DNA of 64,000 nt from NCBI RefSeq assembly GCF_002179965.1, contig NZ_NGUQ01000015.1, forward strand, positions 372,001 through 436,000, written 5' to 3'. Shown here piece by piece: positions 34,711 to 43,755 of the stretch. Position 1 is the stretch's first letter. Every line of letters starts with the position of its first letter. The notes below the pieces were generated by a model, which did no database searches, was not told the DNA's origin, and saw nothing but the letters and a program-made list of their open reading frames with translations. Both the position numbers and the translations under genes were made by a program. Source of the stretch: Pandoraea sp. PE-S2T-3. Its GTDB lineage: Bacteria; Pseudomonadota; Gammaproteobacteria; Burkholderiales; Burkholderiaceae.

Positions 34711-36135
34711 ATGTCATCGTTGCCCCCGACCGCCGACACCCCGGCGGCGAGCGCCTCCGCTGCTGCGAGTGTGACCCGCGCAACCCAGACGCACGAACCG
34801 CCGGCCAACGGCCGCGGTCTGGCCATGACGGCGATTTTGCTCGCCGTCTCACTGGCCAGCCTCGACACCGCCATTTGCAACACCGCACTGCCGCAGATGG
34901 CGATCGATCTGAACACCACGCCTTCGGCTTCCGTGTGGATCGTCAACGCCTATCAACTCGCGATGGTCGCCACGCTGCTGCCGTTCGCGTCACTCGGTGA
35001 GCGCGTCGGCCACAAGCGCGTGTTCATGGCGGGGGTGGCGGTCTTCCTGATCTCCTCGATACTGTGCGCGCTGTCGCCGTCGCTCGGCTTTCTCGCCGTG
35101 GCGCGATTGCTTCAAGGCGTGGGCGCGGCGGCCGTGATGAGCGTGAACATTGCGCTCATCCGGTTCCTGTATCCGCCGCATCAGTTGGGGCGCGGCGTCG
35201 GGTTGAACGCACTCATCGTCGGTATCTCGTTCGCCATCGGGCCGACCATTGCATCGCTCGTGCTCTCGGTGGGCAACTGGCCGTGGCTGTTCCTGATCAA
35301 CGTGCCGACCGGCCTGCTCGCACTCGCCTTCGGGCGACGTAATCTGCCCGACACGCCGCGCAGCGAACACAAGCCCGACACGGTGGCTGCGCTGCTCAAC
35401 GTCATGACGTTCGCGCTGCTGATCTTCGCGCTGGGGCAAAGTGCGCAACAGGCCGACTGGCGTCTGACGCTGGCGTGTTTCGTGGGTGCAGTGGTTTGTG
35501 GCTGGGCACTGATTCGCCGCGAACGAGGTCATCGCGCCCCCATGCTGCCGGTCGATTTGCTGCGTCTGCCCGCGTTCGCGCTGTCGACCGTGACCGCCAT
35601 CTGTGCGTTTGCGACGCAGGGCCTCGGGCTCGTTTCGCTGCCGTTCTACTTCGAGAATGTGTTGCATCGCAGCCCGATCGAGACCGGCTTTCTGATGACA
35701 CCGTGGCCGTTCTTCGTGGCGGCGATTGCGCCGGTCGCTGGACGCTTGTCGGACCGTTATCCCGCCGGCATGCTGGGCGCCATCGGTCTTGGCATGCTGA
35801 GTATCGGCATGACCTTGCTGGCCGTGATGCCCGCGCATGCCGAGGTCTGGGACATCAGTTGGCGCATGGCGTTGTGCGGTCTGGGTTTCGGTTTCTTCCA
35901 GTCGCCGAATCTGAAGGCGTTCATGCATAGCGCACCGCCCGAGCGCAGTGGCGGCGCGAGCGGCATGGTCGGCACGTCGCGCCTGCTCGGTCAGGCCACG
36001 GGGGCGGCACTGGTCGCGCTGGCATTCGGACTCGTCGGCACGCATGGCTCCACGCTCGCGCTCGCATGGGGTGCCGCGTTCTCCGCTGCGGGATGTATCG
36101 CGAGCGGCCTGCGGCTGGTGCGCCGGGCAACCTGA
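34711..36135 (+). CDS. MFS transporter, DHA2-type (drug:H+ antiporter, 14 TMS)
   Basis: A 474-residue transporter. It has a 35-residue polar N-terminus, then LAVSLASLDTAICNTALPQM (motif D1 of the EmrB/QacA group), ERVGHKRVFMAGVAVFLIS (motif A) and LLQGVGAAAVMSVNIALI (motif B region). About 14 helices can be counted. The ligand is unknown; the group exports drugs and metabolites. No membrane fusion protein is adjacent. It follows the FrnE-like gene closely. Confidence 0.85.
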   Translation: MSSLPPTADTPAASASAAASVTRATQTHEPPANGRGLAMTAILLAVSLASLDTAICNTALPQMAIDLNTTPSASVWIVNAYQLAMVATLLPFASLGERVGHKRVFMAGVAVFLISSILCALSPSLGFLAVARLLQGVGAAAVMSVNIALIRFLYPPHQLGRGVGLNALIVGISFAIGPTIASLVLSVGNWPWLFLINVPTGLLALAFGRRNLPDTPRSEHKPDTVAALLNVMTFALLIFALGQSAQQADWRLTLACFVGAVVCGWALIRRERGHRAPMLPVDLLRLPAFALSTVTAICAFATQGLGLVSLPFYFENVLHRSPIETGFLMTPWPFFVAAIAPVAGRLSDRYPAGMLGAIGLGMLSIGMTLLAVMPAHAEVWDISWRMALCGLGFGFFQSPNLKAFMHSAPPERSGGASGMVGTSRLLGQATGAALVALAFGLVGTHGSTLALAWGAAFSAAGCIASGLRLVRRAT

Positions 36136-36175
36136 ACTGCCCCAGCGCAAACGGCACTCCCCTGACGCGCGCGGC

Positions 36176-36814
36176 TCACACGCCGACGAGCGCCGCCTCG
36201 GGAGTGTCGTGAAGATACGGCGAAATATTTGCCATCGCGCGCGTCACGTATTCGACCTTCTCGCCGACTGGCGCCACGTAGTGCATGGCGCTGCGCGCCG
36301 CTTCGAAACCTTCCAGACGCGCGATCATCCACGCCGCCAAATATTGTGAGGCGAGACATCCGCCAGCAGTCGCCACATTGCCTTTCGCCATGAACGGCTG
36401 ATCGAGCACCGGCACACCAGCCTCTTGCACCCACGGCTTCGTCGTGAGATCGGTGCACGCGGCGACCCCATTCAACAACCCCAGCTTGGCAAGGACCAGC
36501 GTGCCCGAGCACTGCGCGCCAATCAACTGACGCGCCGGGTCGAGACGCAGCCGCGACATCAACGCGGCATCGGCCACCACGTCGCGGGTCAGCAAGCCGC
36601 TGCCGACCAGCACAGCATCGGCTTCGCAAGCCTCTTCCAGCGACGCCTGCGCTTCCATCACCACGCCGTTCATCGACCGTACCTTGCCGGTCGGGCACGC
36701 GATCGACACGCGCCAGCCGGGGCGTTTGACCCGGTTGAGAATGCCGAGCGCGATCAGCGAGTCAAGTTCGTTGAAACCTTCAAAAGTCAGAATGGCAATG
36801 TGCGTGGAGCGCAT
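36176..36814 (-). CDS. DJ-1/PfpI-family protein
   Basis: A 212-residue protein with the DJ-1/PfpI fold: MRSTHIAILTFEGFNELDS, ADAVLVGSGLLTRD and the nucleophile-elbow region LIGAQCSGTLVLAKLG with the probable reactive Cys. The C-terminus (KGNVATAGGCLASQYLAAWM) resembles the isonitrile-hydratase / AraC-associated DJ-1 branch. ATG 36814 is used; longer starts run into tandem repeats. It is transcribed divergently from a MocR regulator, which probably controls it through the palindrome at 36893-36916. Confidence 0.8.
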   Translation of the reverse strand: MRSTHIAILTFEGFNELDSLIALGILNRVKRPGWRVSIACPTGKVRSMNGVVMEAQASLEEACEADAVLVGSGLLTRDVVADAALMSRLRLDPARQLIGAQCSGTLVLAKLGLLNGVAACTDLTTKPWVQEAGVPVLDQPFMAKGNVATAGGCLASQYLAAWMIARLEGFEAARSAMHYVAPVGEKVEYVTRAMANISPYLHDTPEAALVGV

Positions 36815-36831
36815 GGGGGGCCTCGTGGGTT

Positions 36832-36875
36832 GCGGCGTTGTATTGCGGCGTTGTATTGCGGCGTTGTATTGCGGC
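36832..36875. repeat. 13-base tandem repeat, three copies plus partial
   Basis: Three perfect copies of GCGGCGTTGTATT (36832-36870) followed by a partial copy GCGGC. It lies in the 5' region of the DJ-1 gene between its start and the MocR-side palindrome, so copy-number change could alter promoter spacing. Confidence 0.85.
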
Positions 36876-36892
36876 ATCGTAGAGCCGATAAT

Positions 36893-36916
36893 CATGACAA
36901 TCAAATAATTGTCATG
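36893..36916. promoter_or_regulatory. Palindromic operator between DJ-1 and MocR genes
   Basis: A perfect 9-base inverted repeat CATGACAAT-(6)-ATTGTCATG lies just before the MocR ATG (36930). The site and the divergent layout fit autoregulation and control of the DJ-1 gene by the GntR/MocR protein. Spacing of half-site centres is about 15 bases. Confidence 0.6.
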
Positions 36917-36929
36917 GATACACTTCCCC

Positions 36930-38261
36930 ATGCCGCAGGCACGCTACAAGCAGTTGGTCGACCGACTGGCCGACGACATCAGGACACAACGGCTGCGCCC
37001 GGGCACGCGCCTGCCGACCCACCGCGAACTCGCGGCGCGTGAAGGGCTCGGGCTCGTCACGGCGACACGCGTCTACGCGGAGTTGCAGGCGATGGGGCTG
37101 GTGAGTGGAGAAACCGGCCGCGGCACTTTCGTGCGAGAGGCGCTGCCCAGCGCCCAAGGCAGCTATCTGTACGGATGGAGTACGGAGCGCGTCGATCTGA
37201 CCTTCAACGCGCCGACCTTGCCGGAACAGGCGGGACTGTTACGCACGGCACTGCGTCAGTTGGCGGCGGGCGGCGATCTGGAGGCGCTGCTGCGATATCA
37301 GCCGCACGGCGGACGTGAGCACGAACGGGAGATCGTGGCGCGTCACGTGCAACGTCGGGGACTGACGGTATCGCCGGAATCCGTGTTGATCGTGAGCGGC
37401 GGTCAGCACGGGTTGGCAACAACGGCGATGGCGTTGCTTGAGCCCGGTGATGTCGTCGCCGTAGACGCGCTCACCTATCCCGGCTTCAAGTTAGCCGCCG
37501 AAGCCTGCCGGCTGGAGCTTGCGCCCATTCCGGCGGCCGGCCATGGGCCAGATCTCGACGCACTGGCCGCGCTGTGCCGGCAACGCCGCGTGCGCGCGGT
37601 GTACACCATGCCGACCTTGCACAACCCGCTGGGCTGGGTGATGAGCGCGACGCGGCGTCGCGAGCTGGTCGCCATCGCACGTCAGCACGGCTTGTTCCTG
37701 ATCGAAGATGCGGCGTACGCGTATCTCGCGGAAGATGCGCCGCCTCCGTTGGCCGCGCTCGCGCCGGAGCGGACGGTCTACGTTTCGAGTTTCTCCAAGA
37801 GTGTGGCGACGGGCCTGCGCGTCGGCTTTCTCTGCGCACCGCCGGAATGGGTGCCGAAGCTCGAACGTGCGATTCGCGCGACGACATGGAACACCCCGGC
37901 GATGATGACGACGATTGCCTGCGGGTGGGTCGAAGACGGCACGGTGGAACGAATGGAAGCCGAGAAGCGACGCGACGCCACGATGCGTCAGGCACTCGCA
38001 GCCGACCTGTTAGATGGACTCACGCGCATCGGCCACCCGGCGTCGTACTTCGTCTGGCTTCCCCTGCCGAACGAGGTACGGGCCGACGCGATCACCCATG
38101 CGTTGATGCAGGAGAACATCGCTGTGTCGACCGCCGAGCCGTTCGCAACATCGCCGCAGGTGCCGCACGCGATTCGGTTGGCCCTTGGCTCCGTTGCAAT
38201 TCCCGCCTTATCGCAGGCCCTGCAAACAGTGGCCCGGGTGATTGCGGATCAGACGTATTGA
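36930..38261 (+). CDS. MocR/PdxR-type GntR regulator with aminotransferase domain
   Basis: A 443-residue protein: N-terminal GntR winged helix (PGTRLPTHRELAAREGLGLV) and a fold-type I aminotransferase domain. PLP-binding Lys is in VYVSSFSKSVATGLRVGFL; other landmarks are MPTLHNPLGWVMSA and LIEDAAYAYLAEDA. Such proteins sense PLP or an amino-acid adduct and often control an adjacent divergent gene, here the DJ-1/PfpI gene. ATG 36930 aligns with the family N-terminus (MPQARYKQLVDRLADDI). Confidence 0.87.
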   Translation: MPQARYKQLVDRLADDIRTQRLRPGTRLPTHRELAAREGLGLVTATRVYAELQAMGLVSGETGRGTFVREALPSAQGSYLYGWSTERVDLTFNAPTLPEQAGLLRTALRQLAAGGDLEALLRYQPHGGREHEREIVARHVQRRGLTVSPESVLIVSGGQHGLATTAMALLEPGDVVAVDALTYPGFKLAAEACRLELAPIPAAGHGPDLDALAALCRQRRVRAVYTMPTLHNPLGWVMSATRRRELVAIARQHGLFLIEDAAYAYLAEDAPPPLAALAPERTVYVSSFSKSVATGLRVGFLCAPPEWVPKLERAIRATTWNTPAMMTTIACGWVEDGTVERMEAEKRRDATMRQALAADLLDGLTRIGHPASYFVWLPLPNEVRADAITHALMQENIAVSTAEPFATSPQVPHAIRLALGSVAIPALSQALQTVARVIADQTY

Positions 38262-38310
38262 TGTGAGTGGCAGGCGATGCGCATCGAGTGCTGTACAACG
38301 CCGCCTGAAA

Positions 38311-39072
38311 TCACGCCTGCCCCGGCAACGTTCTCTCCGGGTTCCAGCCGAGTGCGTTGTAGGCGTGATAGCGAGCGATGCCGATGTATTCATGCAGCGC
38401 GAGGTCGGTGACGGTGAAGTTGTAAGCGAGCGGCAACAGGGACGGCTGGGCCTGCAAATAGTCGCCGCGCACCAGCGTTGCCGCGACACCGAAGTGCGAG
38501 AAGTAGAGTGCGCCGCGTTGCAGGTGAAAGCCTGACGACACGATCACCACACGATCCGCGCCGTGCGCTTTCAGGATGCCCGATGTGAACTCGGCGTTCT
38601 GCCATGTGTTCATGCTCTTCGGCTCTTGCTTGATATCGCCAACGGGGATGCCCATGCGGACGAGGGTCGTCTGATAGACAGCCGCTTCCGATTCGCCGGT
38701 CTTTCTGGCGTCGCCGCCGCTGACGATAATCATGCAATTCGGCTTGGCTTGCCGACAGGCTTGGTATTGCTCGACCGTCTCGACAAAGCGGGCATACGAA
38801 AATGCGCCCGGCTCTACGCCATCGGCCCCGGCAACGCGCTGCGTTCCGGCGCCCAACAGAACGATCACATTACGGTCGCCCCATGCAATGGCCGGCTTGG
38901 CGGCGTCGCGCGATTGCAGCTCGCCGAGCATCCATTGCGGCACCCAGCCGCAGCCCACGGCGAAAAACAGTACCGCGCACACGGTGAATAACGTGATGCT
39001 GGTACGGCGCCACTTGAGGCGCCCTAGAAGGCAGGCAATGGCAGCGATTACAATCAGTACGGCCAACGACAT
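38311..39072 (-). CDS. YdcF/SanA-like DUF218 membrane protein
   Basis: A 253-residue protein with two N-terminal membrane helices (SLAVLIVIAAIACLLGRL; ITLFTVCAVLFFAVGCGW) and a DUF218 domain: NVIVLLGAGTQRVAGADG, CMIIVSGGDARKTGESEA and QNAEFTSGILKAHGADRVV. The family (YdcF, SanA, ElyC) is linked to envelope and peptidoglycan-precursor homeostasis, but the reaction is not settled. ATG 39072 has an AGGAG site; longer forms add unlikely residues. Confidence 0.82.
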   Translation of the reverse strand: MSLAVLIVIAAIACLLGRLKWRRTSITLFTVCAVLFFAVGCGWVPQWMLGELQSRDAAKPAIAWGDRNVIVLLGAGTQRVAGADGVEPGAFSYARFVETVEQYQACRQAKPNCMIIVSGGDARKTGESEAAVYQTTLVRMGIPVGDIKQEPKSMNTWQNAEFTSGILKAHGADRVVIVSSGFHLQRGALYFSHFGVAATLVRGDYLQAQPSLLPLAYNFTVTDLALHEYIGIARYHAYNALGWNPERTLPGQA

Positions 39073-39260
39073 ACAACTCCTTGATCTGGGAAGCGTTCCG
39101 GCAACGCAATAGTCAATACACCATCGAAATGAAACCGGGATGAATTCCGGGCAGTTGCCGACACGTCCCATGTTGGACGTCGTGTCGAACGCTTGCCCCC
39201 CGCCGTCATGGAAATGGGTGATCACCCCGCAAACACCGAGTCATTCACAAGAGGATCGAC

Positions 39261-39617
39261 ATGAGCATTCGAGGCAAGGACCGACAGATCGACAACATCG
39301 AGTTCAATGTCAGCGACATTGCGCGAAGCAAGACCTTCTACGGCGACGTTTTCGGCTGGACATTCACCGACTACGGCCCGGCTTATACCGAATTCACGGA
39401 TGGCCGGCTGACCGGCGGCTTCACGACGGGGGAAGCGGTGCGCCCGGGTGGCCCGTTGATCATTCTGTATGCGGACGATCTCGTTGAAACGCAGCGGCGC
39501 ATTGAAGCGGCAGGTGCCAGAGTCAGCCGCCCGGTGTTCGAGTTTCCGGGCGGCCGCCGCTTCCATTTCATTGACCCGGACGGCTACGAGCTTGCGGTGT
39601 GGACGGCGACGGCATAG
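39261..39617 (+). CDS. VOC-family (glyoxalase/bleomycin resistance) protein
   Basis: A 118-residue protein with two beta-alpha-beta-beta-beta units: IDNIEFNVSDIARSKTFYGD with VFGWTFTDYG, and PLIILYADDLVETQRRIEAA with FEFPGGRRFHFIDPDGYELA. It is of the small YdeM/lactoylglutathione-lyase-like type. His and Glu of the typical metal site are partly replaced, so the activity is unknown. Its 3' end overlaps the convergent lipocalin-like gene by 50 bases. AGAGG precedes the ATG. Confidence 0.82.
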   Translation: MSIRGKDRQIDNIEFNVSDIARSKTFYGDVFGWTFTDYGPAYTEFTDGRLTGGFTTGEAVRPGGPLIILYADDLVETQRRIEAAGARVSRPVFEFPGGRRFHFIDPDGYELAVWTATA

Positions 39618-40137
39618 GAAGATCGAGGCGTTGCCAGACGGAAATGGGGACGTCTCCATTCGGGCGCGGCGTCACGCGGTAGCTCAGTTCTCGGCCGTTT
39701 AACGCATAGCTTCGCGTCTGCTGCTCCCCCTCCCAGTTGGGAAACGAAGCGTTCTGAATGTGAAAGGTCAGTGTCCCCGCAGCCGGGTCGATGCTGAGTG
39801 TGCCGAAGTGCGTGCTGGCCCCCATGACGGCCGCTTTGTACTCGACCGGCGTCGCGACGCCTTTGTCGCCTGACGCAAATTTCGGTCGCTCCGATTTGAA
39901 AATTTGCAGCGAGTAGCGACCTTCGTTGTCGATAACGAGCAAGCCCTTGGGCGCGGCCCCGTAGTCACTGGTTCGCGTGCCGTCGGGATGCTGGACATCT
40001 GCGGCGACCAACGTCCAAGTCCCGGCGAGCGGATTTCGGGTGGCCGACGCGTCCGCTTGCACGACACTCGTCACCCCCGCGCAGGCGGCAAAAACCGCGC
40101 TCAGGATGCCGCGCTTAAAAATCATCTGACCATTCAT
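39568..40137 (-). CDS. Lipocalin-like domain secreted protein
   Basis: A 189-residue protein with a signal peptide (MNGQMIFKRGILSAVFAACA, cleavage near VVQADA). The mature part begins with a lipocalin-like GTWTLVAADVQHPDGTRTSD and has GLLVIDNEGRYSLQIFKSER; this matches the lipocalin-like / DUF-type proteins that open with NPLxGTWxLV. The ligand is unknown. ATG 40137 has GGAGGAAC upstream. The gene is divergent from a LysR regulator, its likely controller. Confidence 0.75.
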   Translation of the reverse strand: MNGQMIFKRGILSAVFAACAGVTSVVQADASATRNPLAGTWTLVAADVQHPDGTRTSDYGAAPKGLLVIDNEGRYSLQIFKSERPKFASGDKGVATPVEYKAAVMGASTHFGTLSIDPAAGTLTFHIQNASFPNWEGEQQTRSYALNGRELSYRVTPRPNGDVPISVWQRLDLPMPSPSTPQARSRPGQ

Positions 40138-40249
40138 ACCGTGCGTTCCTCCGTGATGGCATTCGAAATTTCGCGCGCGTCGCAACGACACGCTGCCATC
40201 GATAGTAGAGATATGAAAGTTCAGTGGATGCGATAATTCGGCATCGACC

Positions 40250-40266
40250 ATTCAGAATAACTGAAT
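40250..40266. promoter_or_regulatory. LysR-type binding site candidate
   Basis: A perfect inverted repeat ATTCAG-AATAA-CTGAAT lies one base before the LysR start codon at 40268. It includes a T-N11-A pattern typical of LysR boxes and sits between the divergent LysR and lipocalin-like genes. Confidence 0.5.
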
Positions 40267-40267
40267 C

Positions 40268-41143
40268 ATGTCATTGCCCAACCTCGATATGGACGCGTTG
40301 CGGACGTTCCTCGCTACGCAACAACTTGGCAGCCTGAATCGCGCTGCCGAACGCATAGGCCGCTCGCAATCGGCCGTCAGCCAGCAGATGCGCAAGCTTG
40401 AAGAGCAGGTCGGCATGCCGCTGTTTCGCCGACTTGGGCGAGGACTGGCGCTGACAGAGTCTGGTGAGTTGGTTCTGTCCTATGCGCATCGCATTCTGGA
40501 TCTGAATGACGAAGTCGTACGGGCGGTGCGTGGCGCGTCGATCGAGGGCGTGGTGCGGTTCGGCTTGCCGGGCGATTTCGCTGAGAGTTGGCTTCCGAAG
40601 GCGCTGGGACAGTTCAAGAAGACCCATCCGGGGGTACGGGTGGAAGTCGCGGTGGAACGCAATGGCGTGTTGCTTGAGCGTCTTGACCGAGGCGAGCTCG
40701 ATCTTGTGCTTGCGATGGGTTACGAGCGTCGTGCCGATGCGGAGCACTTGGCGACGCTGCCGATGACATGGATCGGACCGGTCGATGCCGATGTGGTCCT
40801 GAGTCCGGGTATGCCGCTGGATTTGGCGCTTTACCATCCGCCATGCTTCTTCCGCCGAGCCGGCATCAGCGCACTCGATAGTGCGAATATTTCGTGGCGA
40901 CTGGCCTATTCGACAGCCAGTCTCCAGAGCCTCTGGTCTGGGGTCGCGGCAGGGTTGGGCATCACATTGCGAACGGCGGCAGGACTACCGCCCACGCTAA
41001 GACGACTCGGGGAGAAAGACGGCCTCCCTCCCCTGCCTTCGGTCGAACTCTGCCTGCACACTGCGTCTGCGGAGATGCCGCCAGCGCTCGCGCAACTGAA
41101 GCGAGCGATTGTCGAGAATGCGGCGGCGAATCTTATTGCATAG
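40268..41143 (+). CDS. LysR-family transcriptional regulator
   Basis: A 291-residue regulator. The N-terminal winged helix is clear (DALRTFLATQQLGSLNRAAE, RSQSAVSQQMRKLEEQVGMP), followed by an effector domain (GVVRFGLPGDFAESWLPKAL). It resembles the LrhA/HexA-like group. It is divergent from the lipocalin-like gene with a palindrome in between. It converges on glmS with only about 20 bases between the stops. Confidence 0.87.
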   Translation: MSLPNLDMDALRTFLATQQLGSLNRAAERIGRSQSAVSQQMRKLEEQVGMPLFRRLGRGLALTESGELVLSYAHRILDLNDEVVRAVRGASIEGVVRFGLPGDFAESWLPKALGQFKKTHPGVRVEVAVERNGVLLERLDRGELDLVLAMGYERRADAEHLATLPMTWIGPVDADVVLSPGMPLDLALYHPPCFFRRAGISALDSANISWRLAYSTASLQSLWSGVAAGLGITLRTAAGLPPTLRRLGEKDGLPPLPSVELCLHTASAEMPPALAQLKRAIVENAAANLIA

Positions 41144-41164
41144 CCTTGAACAAGGCTCGCCCCT

Positions 41165-42994
41165 TCACTCCACCGTCACCGACTTCGCCAGATTCCTCGG
41201 CTTGTCGACATCTGTCCCGCGCGCCAATGCGGCGTGAAACGCGAGCAACTGCATCGGAATCGTGTGGAGAATCGGCGACAGCATGCCGTAGTGCTCGGTC
41301 AGTCGAATCACATCCAGATCGGGCCCCGGTGTAATACCGCAGTCCAAATCCGAGAACACATACAGTTTGCCGTTGCGGGCGCTCACCTCGTGCATGTTCG
41401 ACTTCAACTTCTCCAGCAACCGATCGTTCGGCGCCACCGCCACCACCGGCATCTGATCGCTGACCAACGCCAGTGGGCCGTGCTTCAACTCCCCTGCGGC
41501 GTAGGCTTCCGCATGGATGTACGAAATCTCCTTCATCTTCAACGCGCCCTCCATCGCGACCGGATAGTGCATGCCGCGTCCGAGGAAGAGAATGTCCTGC
41601 CGCCGTGTGAGTTGCTCTGCCCAAGCGATGATCAGCGGCTCCAGTGCCAACACCTTGCTCATGGCATCCGGCAAATGGCGAAGCGCTTTCAAATGATGCT
41701 GCTCATCCTCTTCCGACAAGCGTTTCCTCGCTTGCGCCAGCGTCAACGCGAGCAAGAACAGCGCCACCAACTGCGTCGTGAACGCCTTCGTCGATGCCAC
41801 ACCGATCTCCACCCCGGCTCGCGTGAAGAACGTCAATTCACACTCACGCGCCAACGCGCTCGTTGCCACGTTACATATCGCCAACGTGTTCGTCATGCCC
41901 AAACGTTTCGCGACATGCACGGCGCCCAGCACGTCCGCCGTCTCCCCGCTCTGTGACACCGCTACCACCAGCGTGTTCGGATTCGGCACGCTTTCGCGAT
42001 AGCGATACTCGCTGGCAATCTCCACGCTCACCGGCACCTGCGCGAGACTCTCGATCCAGTACTTCGCCGTCAACGCCGCATGGAAACTGCCGCCACATGC
42101 GAGCAACAACACCGACTCAACCTTGTTGAACACCCGCCACGCGTTGTCGCCAAACAGCTCCGGCATGATCGCCGTAACGTCCTGCAACGTGTCGGCGACC
42201 GCACGCGGTTGCTCGAAAATCTCCTTCTGCATGTAGTAGCGATACGGCCCCAGATCCGCCGCACCGCTATGCGCCGCCACCGTATTGACCGCACGCTCCG
42301 CGCGCTGCCCCGCCGCGTCGACGATCCAGTAGCGATGTAATTGCACGTCCACGACATCGCCGTCTTCGAGATACACGATCTGATCGGTCACGTTCGCCAG
42401 TGCAATCGCATCGGACGCGAGGAAATTCTCTCCCTCGCCCACACCAACGATCAACGGCATGCCATCGCGTGCGCCCACGATGCGATGCGGCTCGTCCCGG
42501 CAGATGACGGCGATGGCGTAGCTGCCGCGCAAGCGGGACACCGCGTCCTTGACCGCATCGAACAGATCGCCGTTGTACAAATGGTCGATCAAGTGCGCGA
42601 TGACCTCGCTGTCCGTCTGACTCGTGAACACGTAACCCTGCTGCTCCAGCATGGCGTGCAGCGCTTCGTGGTTCTCGATGATGCCGTTGTGTGAGAGCGC
42701 AATGCGCGCAGCGTCTTCGCGCGGGGAAAAGTGCGGATGCGCGTTCTCGGTCACCGGCTTGCCATGTGTCGCCCAACGGGTGTGAGCGATGCCCGTGTAC
42801 CCCGTCAGTGCGTCGCGCGTCACGGCTTCCTGCAAGTTGGCGACACGCTCGACACTGCGAGCGCGCACCAGTTGCGCATCGTTGTAGAGCGCCACGCCAC
42901 ACGAGTCATAACCTCGATACTCCAGCCGCTTCAGGCCGTCGATCAGGTTCGGCACGATATCCCGCTGCGCAACGGCACCGATAATTCCACACAT
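41165..42994 (-). CDS. glmS: Glutamine-fructose-6-phosphate aminotransferase (isomerizing)
   Basis: A 609-residue enzyme, normal length. N-terminal glutaminase domain with catalytic Cys2 ([20 protein letters not shown]), then two SIS sugar-isomerase domains ([40 protein letters not shown]) and the conserved C-terminus LAKSVTVE. It makes glucosamine-6-phosphate, the first step to UDP-GlcNAc, peptidoglycan and LPS. It is divergent from an Lrp/AsnC gene, with an A/T-rich region between them; glmU is not adjacent in this window. I do not see a glmS ribozyme (not expected here). Confidence 0.96.
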   Translation of the reverse strand: MCGIIGAVAQRDIVPNLIDGLKRLEYRGYDSCGVALYNDAQLVRARSVERVANLQEAVTRDALTGYTGIAHTRWATHGKPVTENAHPHFSPREDAARIALSHNGIIENHEALHAMLEQQGYVFTSQTDSEVIAHLIDHLYNGDLFDAVKDAVSRLRGSYAIAVICRDEPHRIVGARDGMPLIVGVGEGENFLASDAIALANVTDQIVYLEDGDVVDVQLHRYWIVDAAGQRAERAVNTVAAHSGAADLGPYRYYMQKEIFEQPRAVADTLQDVTAIMPELFGDNAWRVFNKVESVLLLACGGSFHAALTAKYWIESLAQVPVSVEIASEYRYRESVPNPNTLVVAVSQSGETADVLGAVHVAKRLGMTNTLAICNVATSALARECELTFFTRAGVEIGVASTKAFTTQLVALFLLALTLAQARKRLSEEDEQHHLKALRHLPDAMSKVLALEPLIIAWAEQLTRRQDILFLGRGMHYPVAMEGALKMKEISYIHAEAYAAGELKHGPLALVSDQMPVVAVAPNDRLLEKLKSNMHEVSARNGKLYVFSDLDCGITPGPDLDVIRLTEHYGMLSPILHTIPMQLLAFHAALARGTDVDKPRNLAKSVTVE

Positions 42995-43083
42995 GACGCT
43001 TCTCCGTGAATGCTGTTCAAAAGAACCAGTGAAGCGATGGTAGAGTCGATGAAATGAAATTAACGATCAAAAATCGACTGCTC

Positions 43084-43129
43084 ATGAAATAAAATAACGA
43101 TAATTCAATAGGTTGAAATATTATTTCAT
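43084..43129. promoter_or_regulatory. A/T-rich divergent promoter region with 9-base inverted repeat
   Basis: Within an unusually A/T-rich stretch (about 43060-43140) a perfect inverted repeat ATGAAATAA (43084-43092) / TTATTTCAT (43121-43129) spans 46 bases, and GAAATA is repeated inside. The position between glmS and the Lrp-type gene suggests the site of Lrp-like autoregulation and perhaps control of glmS. Confidence 0.55.
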
Positions 43130-43149
43130 AAAAATTTCCCGGAGGCCTC

Positions 43150-43638
43150 ATGGCGGGCGTATTTCTGGATGACCTTGATCTGCGGATCCTGCGGGCGCTG
43201 CAAGAGGATTCATCGATCACCAATCTCGAACTGGCCTCACGCGTGCATGCGTCGGCTCCCACGTGCCTGCGCCGCGTGCGTGCGCTCAAGGAAAGCGGCG
43301 TCATCCAGCGCGAGATTGCCGTGCTTGATCGGGCGAAGCTCGGCCCGACGCTCACCGCTGTCGTTGAAGTGAGCCTCGACCGGCAAACGGCGGAAGACTT
43401 CGATACGTTCGAAACATTCATCTGCGCCGAGCCCGCGGTCACCCAGTGCTACCGCGTCTCACCGGGGCCTGACTTCGTGGTGGTCGCTGAAGTCGCAGAC
43501 ATGCCCGAATACGACGAACTGGCGCGACGGCTCTTCAAAAGCTCGACCAACATTCGCAACGTGCGCACGTTCTTCTCCACACGCCGAGCCAAGTTCGAGG
43601 CGAATGCACCCATTCGGCTGACAGCAGAGCGCCAATGA
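43150..43638 (+). CDS. Lrp/AsnC-family transcriptional regulator
   Basis: A 162-residue protein: N-terminal helix-turn-helix (LDDLDLRILRALQEDSSITN, ASAPTCLRRVRALKESGVIQ) and a C-terminal RAM ligand domain (PTLTAVVEVSLDRQTAEDFD, CYRVSPGPDFVVVAEV). The ligand, probably an amino acid, cannot be told. A GGAGG site precedes the ATG. The divergent glmS gene may be a target. Confidence 0.9.
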   Translation: MAGVFLDDLDLRILRALQEDSSITNLELASRVHASAPTCLRRVRALKESGVIQREIAVLDRAKLGPTLTAVVEVSLDRQTAEDFDTFETFICAEPAVTQCYRVSPGPDFVVVAEVADMPEYDELARRLFKSSTNIRNVRTFFSTRRAKFEANAPIRLTAERQ

Positions 43639-43655
43639 ACCTGTCTCACCGGGTA

Positions 43656-43677
43656 GAAATGTTCATTTGAACATTTC
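43656..43677. promoter_or_regulatory. GlpR/DeoR-like operator candidate
   Basis: A perfect 10-base inverted repeat GAAATGTTCA-TT-TGAACATTTC lies between the Lrp and DeoR-type genes, about 80 bases before the latter. It resembles GlpR operators of enteric bacteria (AATGTTCG...CGAACATT type), so autoregulation by the downstream DeoR/GlpR protein is a reasonable reading. Confidence 0.6.
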
Positions 43678-43755
43678 ACTCCGTCATTTGAATGTCATGC
43701 ATCGCTGTCAAGCTGGCGCCCATTCCAGAACGAATGCGTCAGCTACGCCAGCCCG

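Noticed and set aside
34990-36150. 386-codon minus-strand frame opposite the MFS transporter
   Set aside because: Same shadow-type composition; the plus-strand MFS protein is clear.
41142-41157. Short hairpin AGCCTT-GAAC-AAGGCT between LysR and glmS stops
   Set aside because: Only six pairs, overlaps the LysR stop codon, and has no T tract on either strand.
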